From Cephalotrichum gorgonifer (taxonomy: Eukaryota > Ascomycota > Sordariomycetes > Microascales > Microascaceae): DNA of 64,000 bases. Below the pieces are notes generated by a model. The model did not search any database. It was not told the origin of the DNA and saw nothing but the letters and a program-made list of their open reading frames with translations. The stretch lies in contig ONZQ02000005.1 in NCBI GenBank assembly GCA_900312665.1, positions 2,025,077-2,089,076 of the forward strand. The letters run 5' to 3'. Positions 11,479-23,179 of this stretch are shown one piece after another (position 1 is the stretch's first letter; each line of letters opens with the position of its first letter). Made by a program: the position numbers and the translations under genes.

Positions 11479-13418
11479 CTAGTTCTTGCCACCCTTCGTC
11501 TTGGGCTCAGGAGGGTAGACGACAATCCGGTCGAGATCGGCGCCTTTGTGGTCAACTCCGTTGTACAGCCCGCCAACGGTGATCGTATTCTTGCCCTTCT
11601 TGAGCGGGAGAAGAAGCGGCGAGGAGAGGATGATTCCCTTGTGGGAGTCCCTCTGGTACAGCGTCTCCACGTTCTCAGTGTCGCCGTTGACGGCGACGCT
11701 GCTAATGCGGCGCAGCTGCCAGGAACCGCCGATACGGTCGGGTGCTCCCTGGGGCTGGTCTCCGAAACCCATGTCATCGGTGTCTGTGGGGAGGGAGAGG
11801 GAAGTTAGTTAGCCGGGCCTTGGTAAACGGAATAGGGAGCCCGCGGGGGTGATTAGAAACTTACTCTGGTGGTAGAACGAGACCCACTGGTCCTGGCCTT
11901 GGCCCTCGACTTCAAAGGTAATCGTGCTTTCGTTTCCGTAGATTCCAGTTGCAATGACATTCCCGGCGCCAAACGTCTGCGTGAGAAGATGGCTAGTGAG
12001 CGTTCTGAATTCACGAAACATGGATAAGGTAAGCAGGGACTAGACTAACAGCCTCCTGAAGCCACACATCACCCGCAAGCTTCGCATTCTTCGAGTTGTA
12101 CGTCTTGCCCTTGATAGGGGTCCACTCCCCAGTCTTACTGTTGGATTATCAGAAACTCATTCCTGATAGTTGAGCTTGCTGTTCAAGTTTCGGGGTACGC
12201 GTCTGCACTTACACATTGAGGTCGAAAATGTCGTGCCAGAGGACCTGGAGGCTACCCTCACGCTCGTCGATATCGATCGGGAGCCAGACGTTGCGACTCT
12301 CCCACAGCGACACGCTGTCCCACTGGTCGCCCATGTAGAGGTACGTCGTCTTCTTTGTGCCCTTGATCCTCCACGAGAACCCGGACTGGGTGCTGAACGT
12401 GCGCGTGTAGGCGGGTGAAACGAAGAAGGGCTGTGACCACGGGCCCTCGAGCTTGTCGGCGCGCATTGCCACGACGTCTACGTTGCTGTTAACATCTTAC
12501 CCCTCCTCCCCCACGATAGCCGCCTTCGGATGGATAACGCGGCGGAAAGAAAACTCACTGTTGGGTCGGTAGCCGGTCTTGTGGCTCATCAGGGCATAGT
12601 AGCTCTTCTCGGTCTGCACAATGGTCGGGGCCTCGAAGTCGTACTTGTTGAAGCGGAAGACGACTTCGTCGACGCTAGTCAAGTTGCTGTTGAACTTGCT
12701 GAGGTAGACGTCACGACCCTCGAGGCGGTCGCCGTTTGAGTACAGGGCGTATGAGTTACCGGTCTTATAGTCAGTGAAGGCGCCGAAGTCCTGAGACCAG
12801 TTGCCCATGGGGGCTGTGGCATCTACGAAGGTGTATGGCCCAGCGATGCTGTCGGAAACGGCGAGCCCTTGAAGCAGACTGCTGTATTTGGCATCGTCGG
12901 CATGCCACCACATCTACGGATCCGTACTGAAATTAGCCCATATTTTCGCCGGTGGTGTTATTTCTTTTCTTCCTTTTCTGCTCCATTTTTTTGCTTTGGA
13001 ATTTCCTTACGTGATACTTCTCTGTCTCCTCACTGTAGATCACCTTGGGACGCTGAATTACGTTGTCTGGAGAGATCCATGGGTGACCCTCGATGGTGTC
13101 TATAAGGCTATGCGTCAGTACTTCACTAATGTGGTGGAAGCCGGTCGTAAGATGTTAAAGCTGACCCAGGGCTAGACCGTGCGATTCCCACGTAGCAAGG
13201 TCATCAGAGCTGTAGACGGAGATGCCGCCTCCCTCGACCTGTCCCTCAGGCTTGTACTCGCCGAACCAGTAGAACTTGCCACTCTCCCGGTCGATGCATA
13301 GGCCTCCGGCATGTGCGTTGAAGATGTTACCCTCAGTGTCGAGCCAACGGGCGCCGGGCACGATCCACTTGGCGGAGGCGATGCCGGCGGCGGCCAACAA
13401 GAGCGTGGTGAAATGCAT
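11479..13418 (-). CDS. Secreted GH43 glycosidase with C-terminal CBM35-like domain, 488 aa, 7 exons
   Basis: Likely exo-beta-1,3-galactanase-type enzyme acting on plant arabinogalactan outside the cell. Exons read downwards are 13418-13166, 13099-13011, 12913-12559, 12477-12213, 12137-12050, 11976-11865 and 11783-11479; all phases agree. Residues 1-16 form a signal peptide (MHFTTLLLAAAGIASA). The five-bladed GH43 region covers about residues 18-330, with HAGGLCID, WFGEY, KYDFEAPT (Glu208, candidate acid) and FSTQSGF (Gln263, candidate base), as in GH43 subfamily 24 where Gln replaces the usual Asp base. Residues about 345-485 (AKLAGDVWLQ, GQGQDQWVSFYHQ, LDRIVVYPPE) look like a CBM35/CBM6-type sugar-binding module. 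That architecture is known from fungal exo-1,3-galactanases. A TATATTTA sits about 145 bases upstream. Other GH43 specificities cannot be excluded. Confidence 0.87.
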
Positions 13419-14578
13419 AGCGGACTGAAGATGTACCGTTACACTCCGCGAAGTGCTCAGGAACCAAGGCAATGGACGACGACGGAAGTGGAGGTTGGAC
13501 AAAAACAACTCCCGGGTTGAATGTCGCAGATTTAGCTGGTTCCCAAACGAACCAAATATGTGTAAATATAGTGAAATAGATGCCAAGTCCCCCTACTCCG
13601 CACCCCGCGTAGCTTTGGAGCTCGAAGGATCCTCGGTGGAATAGGCGCCGAGGCCCATCTGGCCGGTGCCTGCCCTCGCTAAGTAGACCCGGCCGAGGGC
13701 TATCCCACGCTACAAGTAACTCAATCAATGAATATGAGATGTTCCACCAATGGCCTCCAAACTACAACTGCTACCGCTGCGCTTCGATCTTATTAATTCG
13801 CCGATCTCTTACGTCTTATCTGTTGATTTCCCCACAAAGCCCCCGCACGACCCCCAGGAAACCCCACAAAACCCCAGCCTGTGTGACCAGACACTACCAG
13901 TCCTTCCGCGCCAATCGGCCTTGCGTTGCGAATATTATCCTGGGCAGGTCGTAATCACACCATTAGCTGGCCCGCCACGGCCCGGGACTTCATTACCTAC
14001 CTTCGGGGAAATCTAACCCGAACGATGGTTGTCGGCATAGTGCAAATCTTGCTTATTAGAGGGTTGGCCAACGGTGTTAACAGACTAGACCTGATGAAGG
14101 CCTTGGATAATTCACGGGACGCACGGACGCTTAGAGTCATATATAAGGTGAGATAGACGCCAGTTACACCGCGAGCCTGGCCGTGAATAGGTACCATTTG
14201 TTCCTACCGTCTGTCTTAGCCGAGGATGGTGACGGGGGAGCTTGCAGGATGTGCCTGGGGCCTTTCTAGCGCCAGAGGCCCCATTGACTCAGTGTTCTTG
14301 TGCAGGAGGCTTGGTTTCGGGCGTACTGGGCTCAAGACAAGAGGATGGTTGATGCGGACCTCTATGCTAGCTGGGGCTGCGAGCTGGAGGTCGCGGACTT
14401 CCCATGCCATGACAGCAGTCGAGAATGCGACTTCCTTCGATCCTTCAAGTCTAGTCACGTGTGCTAAAGACTTAGAGTGACATTAGGCCCCATAAGGTCG
14501 AAACCGCAGTCAGTTAGGCAGGTAACTCACACATTCTGCCCTCCACTCCGTTGACACCACCACCCGTCAGCTGCCAAA
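13419..14578. other. Divergent intergenic region
   Basis: Promoter region between the GH43 gene (-) and the HET gene (+). On the minus strand, TATATTTA at about 13563-13570 is a candidate TATA box for GH43. No gene seen. Confidence 0.5.
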
Positions 14579-17074
14579 ATGGATATCGACGACTCTTGCA
14601 CTTATTGTGAACTCGTGGAGGACTCTAATCTTTCGACCGAGGACCGACACCGTCTCTTCCACCAGGAGTGCGACCGCTGTTCCCCGACTCCCGACCCTGA
14701 GTGGAAAAAGGACTCGGACTCGCTCTGCCCTCTTTGCAAACACCTCAGGCTCCGCCATGTACTCTTCTGCCAGGACGAGATAGGCAGCTGTGAAGTTGGA
14801 CTTGGATCGTTCAAGGACGTGGAATCGCGACTTATCTCGACCTCCTGCGCGCTATGCGACCTTATCGGCGTTGCTTGCCGGATGACACTCGAGCAGCGGA
14901 AGTTAAAGGGCTATTCTTCATCCTCGATAACCCTCCGCCTGGAATTGTTGAGAACATTTGGCGACGATGAAGATTCTTTCGCGTCGATCCACCTGTCCGT
15001 CTACGATGACGATGGCGACCAAATCGAGGGGATGGCGGCCTGTCAAGTATACCTACGCCCAGAATCCCAGAGTGGGGATTATCTAGTTTGGCCTCTGACG
15101 GACCACAACAAGGATCTTGTCCAGCCGTCCATAGACTGGAGTAGGGTCAAGGGCTGGCTTAGCCGATGCCGCGCAGAGCACGACCGTTGCAATCCTACTC
15201 GCCTCATGGTGACCCCGCCGCCCGGCTTTCGGGTCATCGATGTGGAGAAAAGGCAGCTGGTTAGCCCGCCGGCAGGATGCCGGTTCATCGCACTGAGCTA
15301 CGTGTGGGGATCCAGTCCCGACCCCTCGAAGCTCCAGACGACTATCTCAAACGTGGAGCGCCTCCATGAAGAAGGAGCTCTCGAGCCGTCAGAAGTCCCC
15401 GCCGCGATTAATGAGGCTATGCAGGCGACTAGGGAGCTCGGAGAGAGATATCTCTGGGCAGACCGACTTTGTATCGTGCAGGATGACCCAGCGAACAAAG
15501 CGCAGCAAATCATGTCGATGGGTGACATATATTCTTCGGCCGTCCTCGTCCTCGCCCTGTGTGCCGGAGCTAGCACGGACGATAGCATCCCAGGCATCGG
15601 AATCCTGCGATCTCCTTTCAACAAAGCCGTCGCATTGGGCAACCTCATTATCACTACGGTCCTTCCGAGCTTCGGACCGGTCGTGATGCCGTCGGTATGG
15701 GCCTCTCGGGGGTGGACGTACCAGGAAGCCGCGCTTGCTACCCGAATGCTCTACTTCACGCCATTCCAGGTTATATACGAGTGTGGGGCGGGCCATATAT
15801 ACGAGGATAACTTCCTCAACGACAGCCCCATGTGTAAGAAGGATGTCCCATGTGGCGGCGGGTACCAAATCAGGATGCCAACTATCGAGGCCACGTACGA
15901 AGACTCGGTCAGATATGTTTCATACAAGACCCATGTGCGAAACTACAATAATCGCCGCCTTACCTATGCCTCGGATATATACACCGCCTTTGCTGGTGCG
16001 TTGGGCGCATTATATGGGGATATCACCTCCATGACGTACCATGGGCTTCCCCTGCTCAACTTCGATGAAGCGCTTCTATGGTATCCTGACGTCGAAATAC
16101 ACCAAGCTCCCCCGACATTCCGCCTTGCCGGGGATTTGTATCTGCCCACGTGGTCGTGGGTGTCTGTCTCGGGGCAAACGTCACATCAAGACACTCGGCT
16201 GAGCTTCAAGGGATCAATCGTCCGTTGGGAGCGGGTATATACCGCAGGGACCAAAAGGGCGTCCAAGCCTATCCTGGAAAGTGACCAACCGTCGCTAGAG
16301 GAATGGATGTTCGAGGAGGATAATGCGACTAAAGAGATATGGCTACGCAAGCCACCACAGCTCTACATGGCTCTGGCAGCAGCAGAGGGATGCGTCGAGA
16401 TGGTGCGAGACCTGGAGTCGGATTTCCAGAGGACAGCGCCGTTCATCGACGTGGGTACTTCTCTCGTGGAACGCTGGCCGCAGTACCGAGATTTTCGGCG
16501 CGAGGCCTTCGAGAAGAGCGGATCCCCATGCATCGAAGTCCCGGACACTATTTCTGAGATTGATGGCCCGGCGATTGCCACTCGTGCTCAGCTAGCGTCA
16601 CTCACCCTCGGGGAACACGTTCATGAGCGCACCTTCGGCCCATGCTACAGGGAGGGAGTCTGGCTAGAGATTCTAGAGTCGGCTGGTGACTGCATTGGGG
16701 TGCTGGCGCCGTCTCCCTCGCTGTCTGGGTGGGAGGTCCCATCCGAGGGGTCAGAGTTTGAATTCATCGGCATTTCCATATCATCCCTGCCTAACGGAAG
16801 TCTTGGCGACAGCTTAGGGTGCTTGTATTCCCCGACTACCTTCAACTTTGACTCCGTCCCCTCATCGGAGCTTGCGGAAAAACTGCGAGAGGGCAGGCAT
16901 CTCAATTTCACGTATTGGGACTCTGATGATAAGCCGCTGAATCCGATTCCGATTGTGAACGTCATGTTGATTGAGAGGGAAGGAGGCTGGGCTCGTCGGG
17001 TTAGTATCGGCTGGGTGCTACTCACCAAGTGGGCGCGCTTGGAGAAACAGCGCGAATCCATTGTCTTGATATAG
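14579..17074 (+). CDS. HET-domain protein, 831 aa, single exon
   Basis: Heterokaryon-incompatibility (HET) domain protein. In ascomycetes this domain drives a growth-arrest or cell-death response in non-self recognition, usually with a partner gene. ATG 14579 follows a CAAA context and the frame is open to 17074 without introns. The N-terminal 100 residues carry several CxxC pairs (CTYC, CDRC, CPLC, CALC) that could bind zinc. The HET domain covers about residues 236-390 with FIALSYVWG, RYLWADRLCIVQDD, MGDIYSSAVLVL and RGWTYQEA. The C-terminal 440 residues are the variable part usual in this family (YLPTWSWVSVSG). No NACHT or repeat domain is fused. The nearest neighbours (GH43, MFS) do not look like a recognition partner. 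Domain call is firm; allelic role is inference. Confidence 0.93.
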   Translation: MDIDDSCTYCELVEDSNLSTEDRHRLFHQECDRCSPTPDPEWKKDSDSLCPLCKHLRLRHVLFCQDEIGSCEVGLGSFKDVESRLISTSCALCDLIGVACRMTLEQRKLKGYSSSSITLRLELLRTFGDDEDSFASIHLSVYDDDGDQIEGMAACQVYLRPESQSGDYLVWPLTDHNKDLVQPSIDWSRVKGWLSRCRAEHDRCNPTRLMVTPPPGFRVIDVEKRQLVSPPAGCRFIALSYVWGSSPDPSKLQTTISNVERLHEEGALEPSEVPAAINEAMQATRELGERYLWADRLCIVQDDPANKAQQIMSMGDIYSSAVLVLALCAGASTDDSIPGIGILRSPFNKAVALGNLIITTVLPSFGPVVMPSVWASRGWTYQEAALATRMLYFTPFQVIYECGAGHIYEDNFLNDSPMCKKDVPCGGGYQIRMPTIEATYEDSVRYVSYKTHVRNYNNRRLTYASDIYTAFAGALGALYGDITSMTYHGLPLLNFDEALLWYPDVEIHQAPPTFRLAGDLYLPTWSWVSVSGQTSHQDTRLSFKGSIVRWERVYTAGTKRASKPILESDQPSLEEWMFEEDNATKEIWLRKPPQLYMALAAAEGCVEMVRDLESDFQRTAPFIDVGTSLVERWPQYRDFRREAFEKSGSPCIEVPDTISEIDGPAIATRAQLASLTLGEHVHERTFGPCYREGVWLEILESAGDCIGVLAPSPSLSGWEVPSEGSEFEFIGISISSLPNGSLGDSLGCLYSPTTFNFDSVPSSELAEKLREGRHLNFTYWDSDDKPLNPIPIVNVMLIEREGGWARRVSIGWVLLTKWARLEKQRESIVLI

Positions 17075-18876
17075 GATCCTGTGGCCTCCAAGTCCCTTGC
17101 GTAGGAATGAATATATGTGCGTCGCTACTCTGGTCGTACTTACACCTCACAAGGATTTAGGTGCATGTATACATGTCAAATTAATAACAGGATGACGCCA
17201 CCGCCGCTAAAAGTCTTGGGTAGTAGATTTGAGCGTAGGTTCTGTAGTAGAGAATGTGCGATCCGTGGTGGCCTTGCTCACGAACCTCTGTTGTGAAGGA
17301 CATAAGAGGGACTCATGAGCTTACCTGAGTCGTTGTGGGGATTACGGGTTACGGTGATGCAAGAAGAGGGGTATAGTGCGTGTAGACGATGTAATCCCAG
17401 ATTAAGCAACTTGCATCAGAGGGCTTTCCTCACTGTTTGGATACCCCGCCAGGTGTGCGGACTATTGGCAGCCCAAGACACATTTCATCTGCTTATGAAT
17501 CGCGAAGATACGGTTGGTGCGTACGAGTATAGCCAATCCTGGAAGCGATTCTGGCTCGGGTTACCCCCACCCCTTTTTCCCCAGTGGGGTATATTCACAC
17601 TAGATTGCACTAACACCTCCGCGGAGATATCATCTATGCCCGTAAACGCTAGGCCCAAACAGGTTGTTTGGTAATTCGTAGGCTGGGTGCAGGTTGGAGG
17701 CTATTACTGGGGCCGGGACAGCTACAATACGTGTGTGAGGGCTTTGAGGAGGGGTCAATGAGCCATACCTGGCTCTCTGGGAAATAGCATTGGCGATTAC
17801 ACAGCTGGGGCGGGGACAACCATTTGCTAGAGGGTCGGGTAGAGAGTAGCGGGGGTAAAGGGCATAGCTTCTCCCGGTGTTTGCTCTCGGGGTTTACAGG
17901 TAGTTCAAGTGAAGCCTTCATCCGTCGAACACCAATCGCGGACATTAGACCAAGAAGTGGGCCCGTTTGATAATGCATGCTGGCCAATATTCCCCACAGG
18001 CCAAGGTCCCGAAACAGTGGGATCCATGATTCTGGGAATGGTGGCGTCATGGATTATTTACAACAGCTGCAGGTTGGCCGATCTCGGCCCTGCGCGCAGG
18101 ACGGGAATGCGTGGGTGAATGTTGTAGTTGGGTGTGTCGCAATAGGTCGTCCTTGCGAACGACGCCCGCTGTTGAAGACACATGAGGGACTTACATGCGG
18201 ATGCAGAACCCTTGCGCTAACATACGTAGAGAAGGCACTGGCGCGAGGATCTAGGCCGAGTGGAGATGATCAGCGCGTGGGGGACGATCCGCATGTGCAG
18301 GATTTCCCTGGTTGTCATTAAACATTAGCGGGGGCCCAACTATGCTTATTCCGGCGAATGTTATGGGTTCCTCTGCGCGAACTTTGGTGGCGGGCGCCTA
18401 CCGCGGGGCCCCAGTTACATCGTGGTAGCTGTTACAAAGCACGGCATCGGGCCGCATAATGGTGAAGCAACGACATGCGTTGGAATACAGGAGCGCGAAC
18501 CACTTTGTGCGCTTAGAGATTATGATCCATCACCTCGGGACCCTAGTTTCCATCGTGGGGGTAGGATTAGGATTACCAATACCTTGAACAGTATGTCGCC
18601 ATTTTCTGCGTGTAGCACACCAAGGAATGAATGCATTGCCCATATCGAGGACATACACATCGAGTGTATTACCGACCATGGGGACATTATATCGAGAAAT
18701 ACAATGTTGATTATGAGGACATATAATGAACTGTCCATATAACTAATCTAGCCGTCTGTAGATATACTACCGGTTCTGTTTCGTACCAAGTCTTCCTTTG
18801 AGCCCCGGATCCGCTCCGTCTTACAATCAATCCATTCTACGATACATCATCTATCTTTACTTGGTGAAGGCACAAG
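17075..18876. other. Long spacer, nothing recognised
   Basis: About 1.8 kb of mixed composition. Open stretches on both strands (for example 17649-18050 and 17977-18321) lack codon bias or motifs. Confidence 0.45.
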
Positions 18877-21571
18877 ATGTCGGCTAAGAAGTCTGCCGCC
18901 ACGGTCACCTCCGATGAGGTGACTACAGACTCCGACGATGGAGGCCTGACACCCCCAGTCACAACCGACGGCAAGAAGTTTGACGGAGTCCCTCCCGTCG
19001 GCGCTCTGGCGACCCGAGAGCCTCTGCAAATGCAGGGAGCTCTCGGAGATGCCATCCTTCGCCTCCTGAGGGTCCGAAAGGGACCAAAGAGGGAGGAACA
19101 CGACCTCGATGCGGTACAGGAAAATCCGGAATACAGGGCGAATATCTGGTGGCTGACATGATCTAGGTTGCCACGCAACCCAGCATCTGGGATGCCGACA
19201 ACGTGGAGGAGCTCAAGAAGATTTACATCCACCCCGAGTGGGAGAACCTGCACTGTTTCGACTCCAAGTTCCGATGGACGTGGAGGGAGGAGGATGCAGT
19301 ACGGCGGAAGGTTGACTGGAAGATCATGGTAATCATCCCGACTAACACTGAATTATGGGCTTCTAGCTGACTTGTTTTAGTCTTGGGTGTGTATCATGTT
19401 TGCGGCGCTGAATATTGACCGAAGCAACATTACCAATGCTGTCTCGGACAACTTGCTGGACGACCTAGGTCTTACACATGTTGATTATGTGAGTTGGGCC
19501 TCCCCCTCGATAGGAAACACATTTAACTTGAAGGTGGGATCTAATACTAGTTGGCTATGTAGAATATCGGCCAGACGATTGCGAAGGTCGGCTTCCTCCT
19601 TGCCGAGCTTCCATCCCAGCTTATCTCTAAACGGCAAGCTCAACTTCTCGACGGTGCTCCTGCGGATTCCCTACTAATTCTGGCCTATTTATAGTATCGG
19701 CCCGGACATGTGGATTCCGATCCAGATTTGCATCTTCAGCTTGATATCTGCCTCGCAGTTTTTCCTCTCGGGCCGATCTTCCTACCTGGCTACCCGGTAC
19801 TTGATGTGAGTTGGTAACTGCTGCTGCCAGTGTGGACATCTTACTCACTTGGTTAGTGCGACGTTCCAGGGTGGCTTCATCCCGTAAGTTTCCCACCCCT
19901 CGTAGCAGACGTCAAGTCCTCCGCTTACCCGTCCGCAGAGACACAATCCTGTACCTTAGTTACTGGTATACCAGTGTGAGGGTCAGTTGCCTTTCCCATC
20001 TCCGATATCTCCCGGGAGAGTCGCTCACATTCTACAGCTTCCTATAAGGCTAGCTTGGTTCTGGTTGTTTTCGCAGTTGGGTAAGAACCCTGAGTCCATT
20101 GATCTCAGTACCTATCTCATACGCTCCTCCAGTCGACATCGGGACCGGGTTTGCCGCCGTTGGGCTTCTGTCCATGCGTGGTGTCCTGGGCTATGCAGGA
20201 TGGCGGTGGCTGTTTCTAATTGAGTAAGTGGTAGCCATCGTGGGTGTACATTTCCTTGTAATCTTCGCTAACGTTACTAGGGGCCTCTTCACTCGTAAGC
20301 AGAATCGAACGATTCCCATATAAGCGGGGATACTGACCCCGCTACAGTCTTGATTGGGATTATGTCCTTCTTCCTCATGCCTCAATCGCCGGGTAAAACG
20401 AAGAGCCCGTGGTTCCCGAACGGGTATTTCACCGAGAAGGAGGCGAAGATTATTGTCAACTCCGGTATGCTACCCCCCAAAAATAGCATCAACAATTCGT
20501 CTCTAACTCTACTTCCAAGTCATTCGCGATGACTACGAAAAAGGAGGCATGCACAACCGCCAAGGCCTCTCTCTCAGGCAGATCTGGGACTGCGCAAAGG
20601 ACTACGACATGTGGCCCTTGTACATCCTAGGCTTCGGCTTCGGTCTACCGAAGGGCCCGATTGCCCAATACTTGACTCTTTCATTCCGGGCCTTAGGGTT
20701 TAACGTCATCGAGACTAACCTCCTTACCATTCCGCATACCATTGGCTTCTGCTTGAACATGCTGCTCATAACGGTTCTCAGCGAGCTGGTCAATAACAGG
20801 AGTTTTGTGGCGATGGCAGAGGACCTGTGGATGCTGCCGTGTTTCATACCGCTTATAGCGCTGCCGGACCCGATCGGGCCTTGGGTGTACTTCGCCATTG
20901 CAACCGTATTGCTATCTTGCCCTTAGTGAGTGTCCTCAGGTAGAGTTGTCTCTGTACTGGGCGAGAACTAACTCTGCTTAGTGTCCATCCTATCCAAGTT
21001 GCCTGGACAAGTAGGAACTCGGGCTCTGTCCAGATGAGGACCGTCTCTGCATCGTGAGTGAAGGCTCCACCTCCTCCCCCCCTTCCTTCTCCAAAAAAAA
21101 CATATTGTGAGATTTTGACTCACTGAACTCGTGTAGGTTATATAACATGGCTTGCCAAGTCACTGGAATGGTCTCTGCGAACAGTAAGATGCCTAACACT
21201 CCTAGTGAGAGGAGCTAGGTGCTAACTGTATAGTCTACCAACCCGGCGACTCGCCGCGATACTCCAAAGCAAATAAGGGTCTGCTCGGCGTCTGTATCTG
21301 GATGTGTGTAAGTAGAAGTGCTCTTCTCCTCGTTCGTGTCATCTAGCTCATGCCGCCTGCAGCTCGTACAATACCCGGGTACCTTCTTGTACTATCGATG
21401 GAGAAACAATGCGAAGGCCAAGAAGTGGGACGCCATGACTCCTCAGGAGCAAGAAACCTACCTGAAGGAAACGACCGACCAGGGTAACAAGAGGTAAGTT
21501 TATGTCGCATCATTATGCGAAACTTGGATCTAATTCTATTGAATAGGCTCGACTTCCGCTTCGCGACTTGA
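18877..21571 (+). CDS. MFS transporter, allantoate-permease (Dal5) type, 592 aa, 17 exons
   Basis: Plasma-membrane H+-symporter of the anion:cation symporter family, whose members carry allantoate, nicotinate, vitamins or similar organic anions. Exons: 18877-19113, 19167-19328, 19381-19488, 19563-19633, 19695-19805, 19857-19883, 19939-19981, 20038-20080, 20133-20223, 20281-20294, 20348-20464, 20520-20925, 20982-21053, 21137-21183, 21234-21307, 21363-21493, 21547-21571. All phases fit. Hallmarks in order: a ~90-residue hydrophilic N-terminus with basic and acidic runs, FAALNIDRSNITNA (helix 1), AELPSQLISKR, ATFQGGFIPD, LSYWYTS, LPIRLAWFW, MRGVLGYAGWRWLFLIEG, a cytosolic loop, and VAWTSRNSGSVQMRT in the second half. 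The GC-AG intron 19634-19694 is described in the findings. The density of tiny exons (14 and 27 bases) is high even for this family. Substrate unknown. Confidence 0.88.
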
Positions 21572-22264
21572 GATTGGTACCCATACCCTGGCAAGGAAGG
21601 GGAACAGAGAGACAAGGTTGCATTGCACCAACGGATGGCCCATCAACGATTGTAAAGTACTAGTTATGTCGGTGACCATAGCCATTTCGGATCCAAGGGT
21701 CATCCGAAATGGCTGTCTCTGGCGTCCTGCTCCTCCTTTTCCCCCTTGCTTTCATGCTGCTTCTCTCTACATGAGGGAAATAAATACCTTTTCTTGAATG
21801 GCCATCCATCGTACAGACCCTGAGCGGACGCCGTTATTTAAGTAGCATAGTTCCTCCCTATCAGGTGAAACAAGATTTTCCTTGAGCTTGCCTAATACCA
21901 CCTAGCCGGACGATGATCGCCCTATCCTATTGTTAGCTCAAGCATGTACGTCATATAGGGCTACTTAATGCCGACCAATAAAGCCTTAGCATTCGAGGTA
22001 ATATTTTCTCGACGCCCCCGCTAGGAATGCCTCCCCTGCTTGATGCGAGACAAACTCACGCCCTGCCAATGACGAAGGGAGGGGAGATCGTTTGCCCGTT
22101 CTGTTAGTCATGAGAGAGTCAGACGGAACGCCGCCCGACTATTTAAAATATCAAGCCATGGCATCGGCCGCTGGAGTATTGTGCCTACAGCCATAATCCA
22201 CAGATATACAGATTGTTCCTGACACACACAGCTATTAGAAAGCCATTCTCCGACTTTGCCATCC
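21572..22264. other. Intergenic, promoter of the next gene
   Basis: Contains ATTTAAAATAT at about 22140, some 120 bases before the ATG at 22265. A short inverted repeat (CCATTTCGGATCC around 21683 and GGTCATCCGAAATGG around 21698) could form a hairpin just after the MFS gene. Confidence 0.45.
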
Positions 22265-23179
22265 ATGGATGAAGTCAGCCGCCGGGTGCGACACCAGGTT
22301 TTCGCTTTCTACCTGGAAAACTGTCGCCCGCCAACAGTCGAAGACCTCGTGATACGAACAAATATCAACGAAGATCGTGTCGCAAATGCGCTTCGTAAGC
22401 TTCACGATGCACACCATATAGTCCTCCACCTGCCTGGCGTGCAGACGCAGACACCCATAGCAATGGCACATCCGTTCTCTCACCTGTACGTCATCAGTAC
22501 ATCAACCCCCCATGTACTTTCTCTCACTGACATCCTAACCTACTAGTCCGACCCCATTTATTGTGGTAAGTAGGGGGTAATCTGGTGGGGCCCCTAGGTG
22601 GCTAACAAGTCATACAGAGCCAAGGGGACAAGTCCTGGTGGGCGAACTGCGCCTGGTGCGCCTTCGGGCTGGCATCAATGCTGGTCTCGGCTGGTCCCGT
22701 CACCGTTTCCGTAAAATCCGGGGCTATTGGCGATGACATGCGATTCAGTATCACGCAGGATGGGATCCATCTTCAGGACGGCCCGGGCGAAGAAAAACAG
22801 TACATCGTGCACTACTCCGTCCCCCCTTCGACTTGGTGGAGCGATGTCAAGTTCGCTTGCGGAACTATTCACTTGTTCAAGGACAGGAAAGAAGCGTTGG
22901 ATTGGGTGAGTCGTGACACGAAACTACGCCAGCGATTAGTGACTAATACGTTATAGTGTGACACCCGGGGCTTTGATTTCGGCGTGACGATGGGACTAGA
23001 GACCATGTGGAAGTTGGCAAAGGTATGTTTCAGTTCCGTATTGATGACAATGACACTAATGAGTCTACAAGGCCTGGTATGAAGCCAAGGCATCATATGG
23101 GTACAACAGGAAGACGCCCGATGAGACGTCGCAGCTGTTCCATGGGCTTGGTATGGTTTCCAAGTTCTGGACCGAGTGA
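22265..23179 (+). CDS. Alkylmercury lyase (MerB)-like protein, 233 aa, 5 exons
   Basis: Member of the organomercurial-lyase fold family. Bacterial MerB cleaves C-Hg bonds using two cysteines and an aspartate. Exons are 22265-22485, 22547-22565, 22618-22905, 22957-23022 and 23072-23179; all joins keep frame and have ordinary donors. Residues 1-75 form a winged-helix-like N-terminus (RRVRHQVFAFYLENCRPP, ALRKLHDAH). The core follows with SWWANCAWCAFGLASM (Cys94), VKSGAIGD, VPPSTWWSD, FACGTIHLF (Cys161) and a C-terminal WKLAKAWYE/RKTPDET segment. Cys94 and Cys161 sit where the MerB catalytic cysteines belong. The residue three after Cys94, Asp in classical MerB, is Gly97 here, so true lyase activity is doubtful. 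It follows the MFS gene on the same strand; no merA-like reductase is nearby. Family resemblance is clear; function is open. Confidence 0.8.

Noticed and set aside
17649..18321. Open stretches on both strands between HET and MFS genes
   Set aside because: No codon bias or motif and no splice continuation.
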